A program made the position numbers and the translations under genes. Below, piece after piece: positions 63,425 to 64,000 of a stretch of DNA of 64,000 nucleotides. The stretch comes from Haloferula luteola (GTDB taxonomy: Bacteria; Verrucomicrobiota; Verrucomicrobiia; Verrucomicrobiales; Akkermansiaceae). The DNA is taken from assembly GCF_014201715.1 (NCBI RefSeq), contig NZ_JACHFD010000001.1, forward strand, positions 372,001-436,000. The letters are read 5' to 3'. Numbering within the stretch: the stretch's first letter is position 1; the number at the start of each line of letters is the position of its first letter. The notes beneath the pieces were generated by a model. That model had not been told where the DNA came from. It saw only the letters and a program-made list of their open reading frames with translations, and searched no databases.

Positions 63425-64000
63425 ATGATCACGCGCTTTGCCCCCAGCCCCACCGGCCTGCTCCACTTGGGGCATGCCTATGCGGCATGGGTGGCTGCCG
63501 AATGGGCCCGTCGCGCCGGGGGCCAGTTTCTTCTCCGCTTCGAAGACATCGACCACACCCGCGTACGGGAAAACTTCTACACGGCGGCATCCGAAGATCT
63601 CGCCTGGCTCGGCTTCGCCCCGGATGCCCCGCCGATTCGCCAACTCGATCGCAGCGACGCTTACGATCAGGCTCTCGCCCGACTCCGGGAACTTCGCGTT
63701 GTCTATCCCTGCTTCTGCACCCGCAAAGAAATCGAGGCCGAAATCGCCTCCATGTCCACCGCACCCCAAGGCCCCGAAGGCCCCCTCTACCCGGGAACTT
63801 GCCGCCAGCTCTCACCCGACGACCAGCAACGCTTCCTCGCCGCCGGCCGCGAGCCCACCTGGAGAATCGACGCCCACCGCGCAGCCGCAAAAGTCGGTCG
63901 TCTGCATTTTCACGACGGATTGCATGGGGAAATGCAGGTGGATCCCTCCCTTCTCGGCGATGCCGTATTGGCACGCCGGGACATCGGCACTTCTTATCAC
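63425..64000 (+). CDS. gluQ: Glutamyl-Q tRNA(Asp) synthetase, N-terminal part (runs off right edge)
   Basis: 192 codons are visible from the ATG at 63425, with no stop before the edge. The sequence opens 'MITRFAPSPTGLLHLGHAY' (class I HIGH-type motif) and continues 'FLLRFEDIDHTRVRENF'. A zinc-site pattern 'YPCFCTRKEIEAE' with a following 'YPGTCRQL' is retained and the missing anticodon domain marks GluQRS rather than GltX, although only the first part is seen. GluQRS attaches glutamate to queuosine in tRNA-Asp and queE is also in this window. Confidence 0.88.
   Translation, partial: MITRFAPSPTGLLHLGHAYAAWVAAEWARRAGGQFLLRFEDIDHTRVRENFYTAASEDLAWLGFAPDAPPIRQLDRSDAYDQALARLRELRVVYPCFCTRKEIEAEIASMSTAPQGPEGPLYPGTCRQLSPDDQQRFLAAGREPTWRIDAHRAAAKVGRLHFHDGLHGEMQVDPSLLGDAVLARRDIGTSYH

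Noticed and set aside
1-64000. CRISPR arrays, insertion sequences, prophage genes or large direct repeats
   Set aside because: None found by reading through; no transposase, integrase or spaced repeats are present.

Overview
The window is a compact, roughly 60% GC bacterial chromosome segment with 57 protein-coding genes (one cut at each end) and one tRNA gene. I saw no insertion sequence, prophage or CRISPR array. The gene families point to Verrucomicrobiota: a GldG-like/DUF4340 pair, a DUF5722 glycosidase-like protein, secreted proteins ending in a Ca-binding plus 'LEYALG' tail, a PA14-tailed sulfatase, FolE2 and an Rrf2-linked sulfate locus. The phylum call is inference from family content; there is no rRNA here to settle it. 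The + strand is C-rich over genes of both orientations, so the - strand is probably the replication leading strand.

Layout. 0-3 kb: end of a GldG-like auxiliary transport gene and a DUF4340 protein (+). 3-8 kb: purC, a membrane-anchored TPR/beta-helix protein, and a glycosyltransferase fused to an LpxH-like phosphoesterase (-). 8-11 kb: aroC and a DUF5722 protein (+). 11-14.3 kb: two small membrane proteins (-), lysS (+) and a membrane protein (-). 14.4-16.3 kb: DksA-like protein, L33, S18 and FolE2 (-), all forms that lack zinc ligands or do not need zinc. 16.5-19.4 kb: scpB, pheA and a secreted protein (+). 19.5-23 kb: amylosucrase, CvfB-like protein and a DEDD exonuclease (-). 23-31.8 kb: EcsC-like protein (+) facing a 1707-aa DUF3686-type AAA+ ATPase, a flotillin and a YqiJ/NfeD-like partner (-), probably one membrane-associated module. 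31.9-34.7 kb: LolC-like permease and RlmI-like methyltransferase (-). 34.8-37 kb: secreted trypsin-like protease and cytochrome c (+). 37-41 kb: mscL, cinA, rsfS, rnc and tRNA-His (-), then an Smr protein (+) facing a PduO-type adenosyltransferase (-). 41-43.6 kb: queE, small membrane protein, gph-like HAD phosphatase and hpf (+).

43.7-51.2 kb is a same-strand sulfate-uptake locus: Rrf2 regulator with an inverted-repeat operator, YezD, OprP-like porin, an HTH protein fused to an EIIA-Ntr-like domain, sulfate-binding lipoprotein, CysT, CysW, CysA, then an Amj-like lipid II flippase. 51.2-57 kb: an AddA/AddB helicase-nuclease pair (-). 57-64 kb: sulfatase (+), two glycosyltransferases, an ecotin-like protease inhibitor, a phytoene desaturase-like protein, and the start of gluQRS running off the right edge.

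The parts most worth follow-up are the zinc-sparing cluster, with an intrinsic terminator ending just before the folE2 start; the EcsC/ATPase/flotillin/YqiJ module; the HTH-EIIA protein inside the sulfate operon; and the glycosyltransferase-phosphoesterase fusion with a possible internal start.
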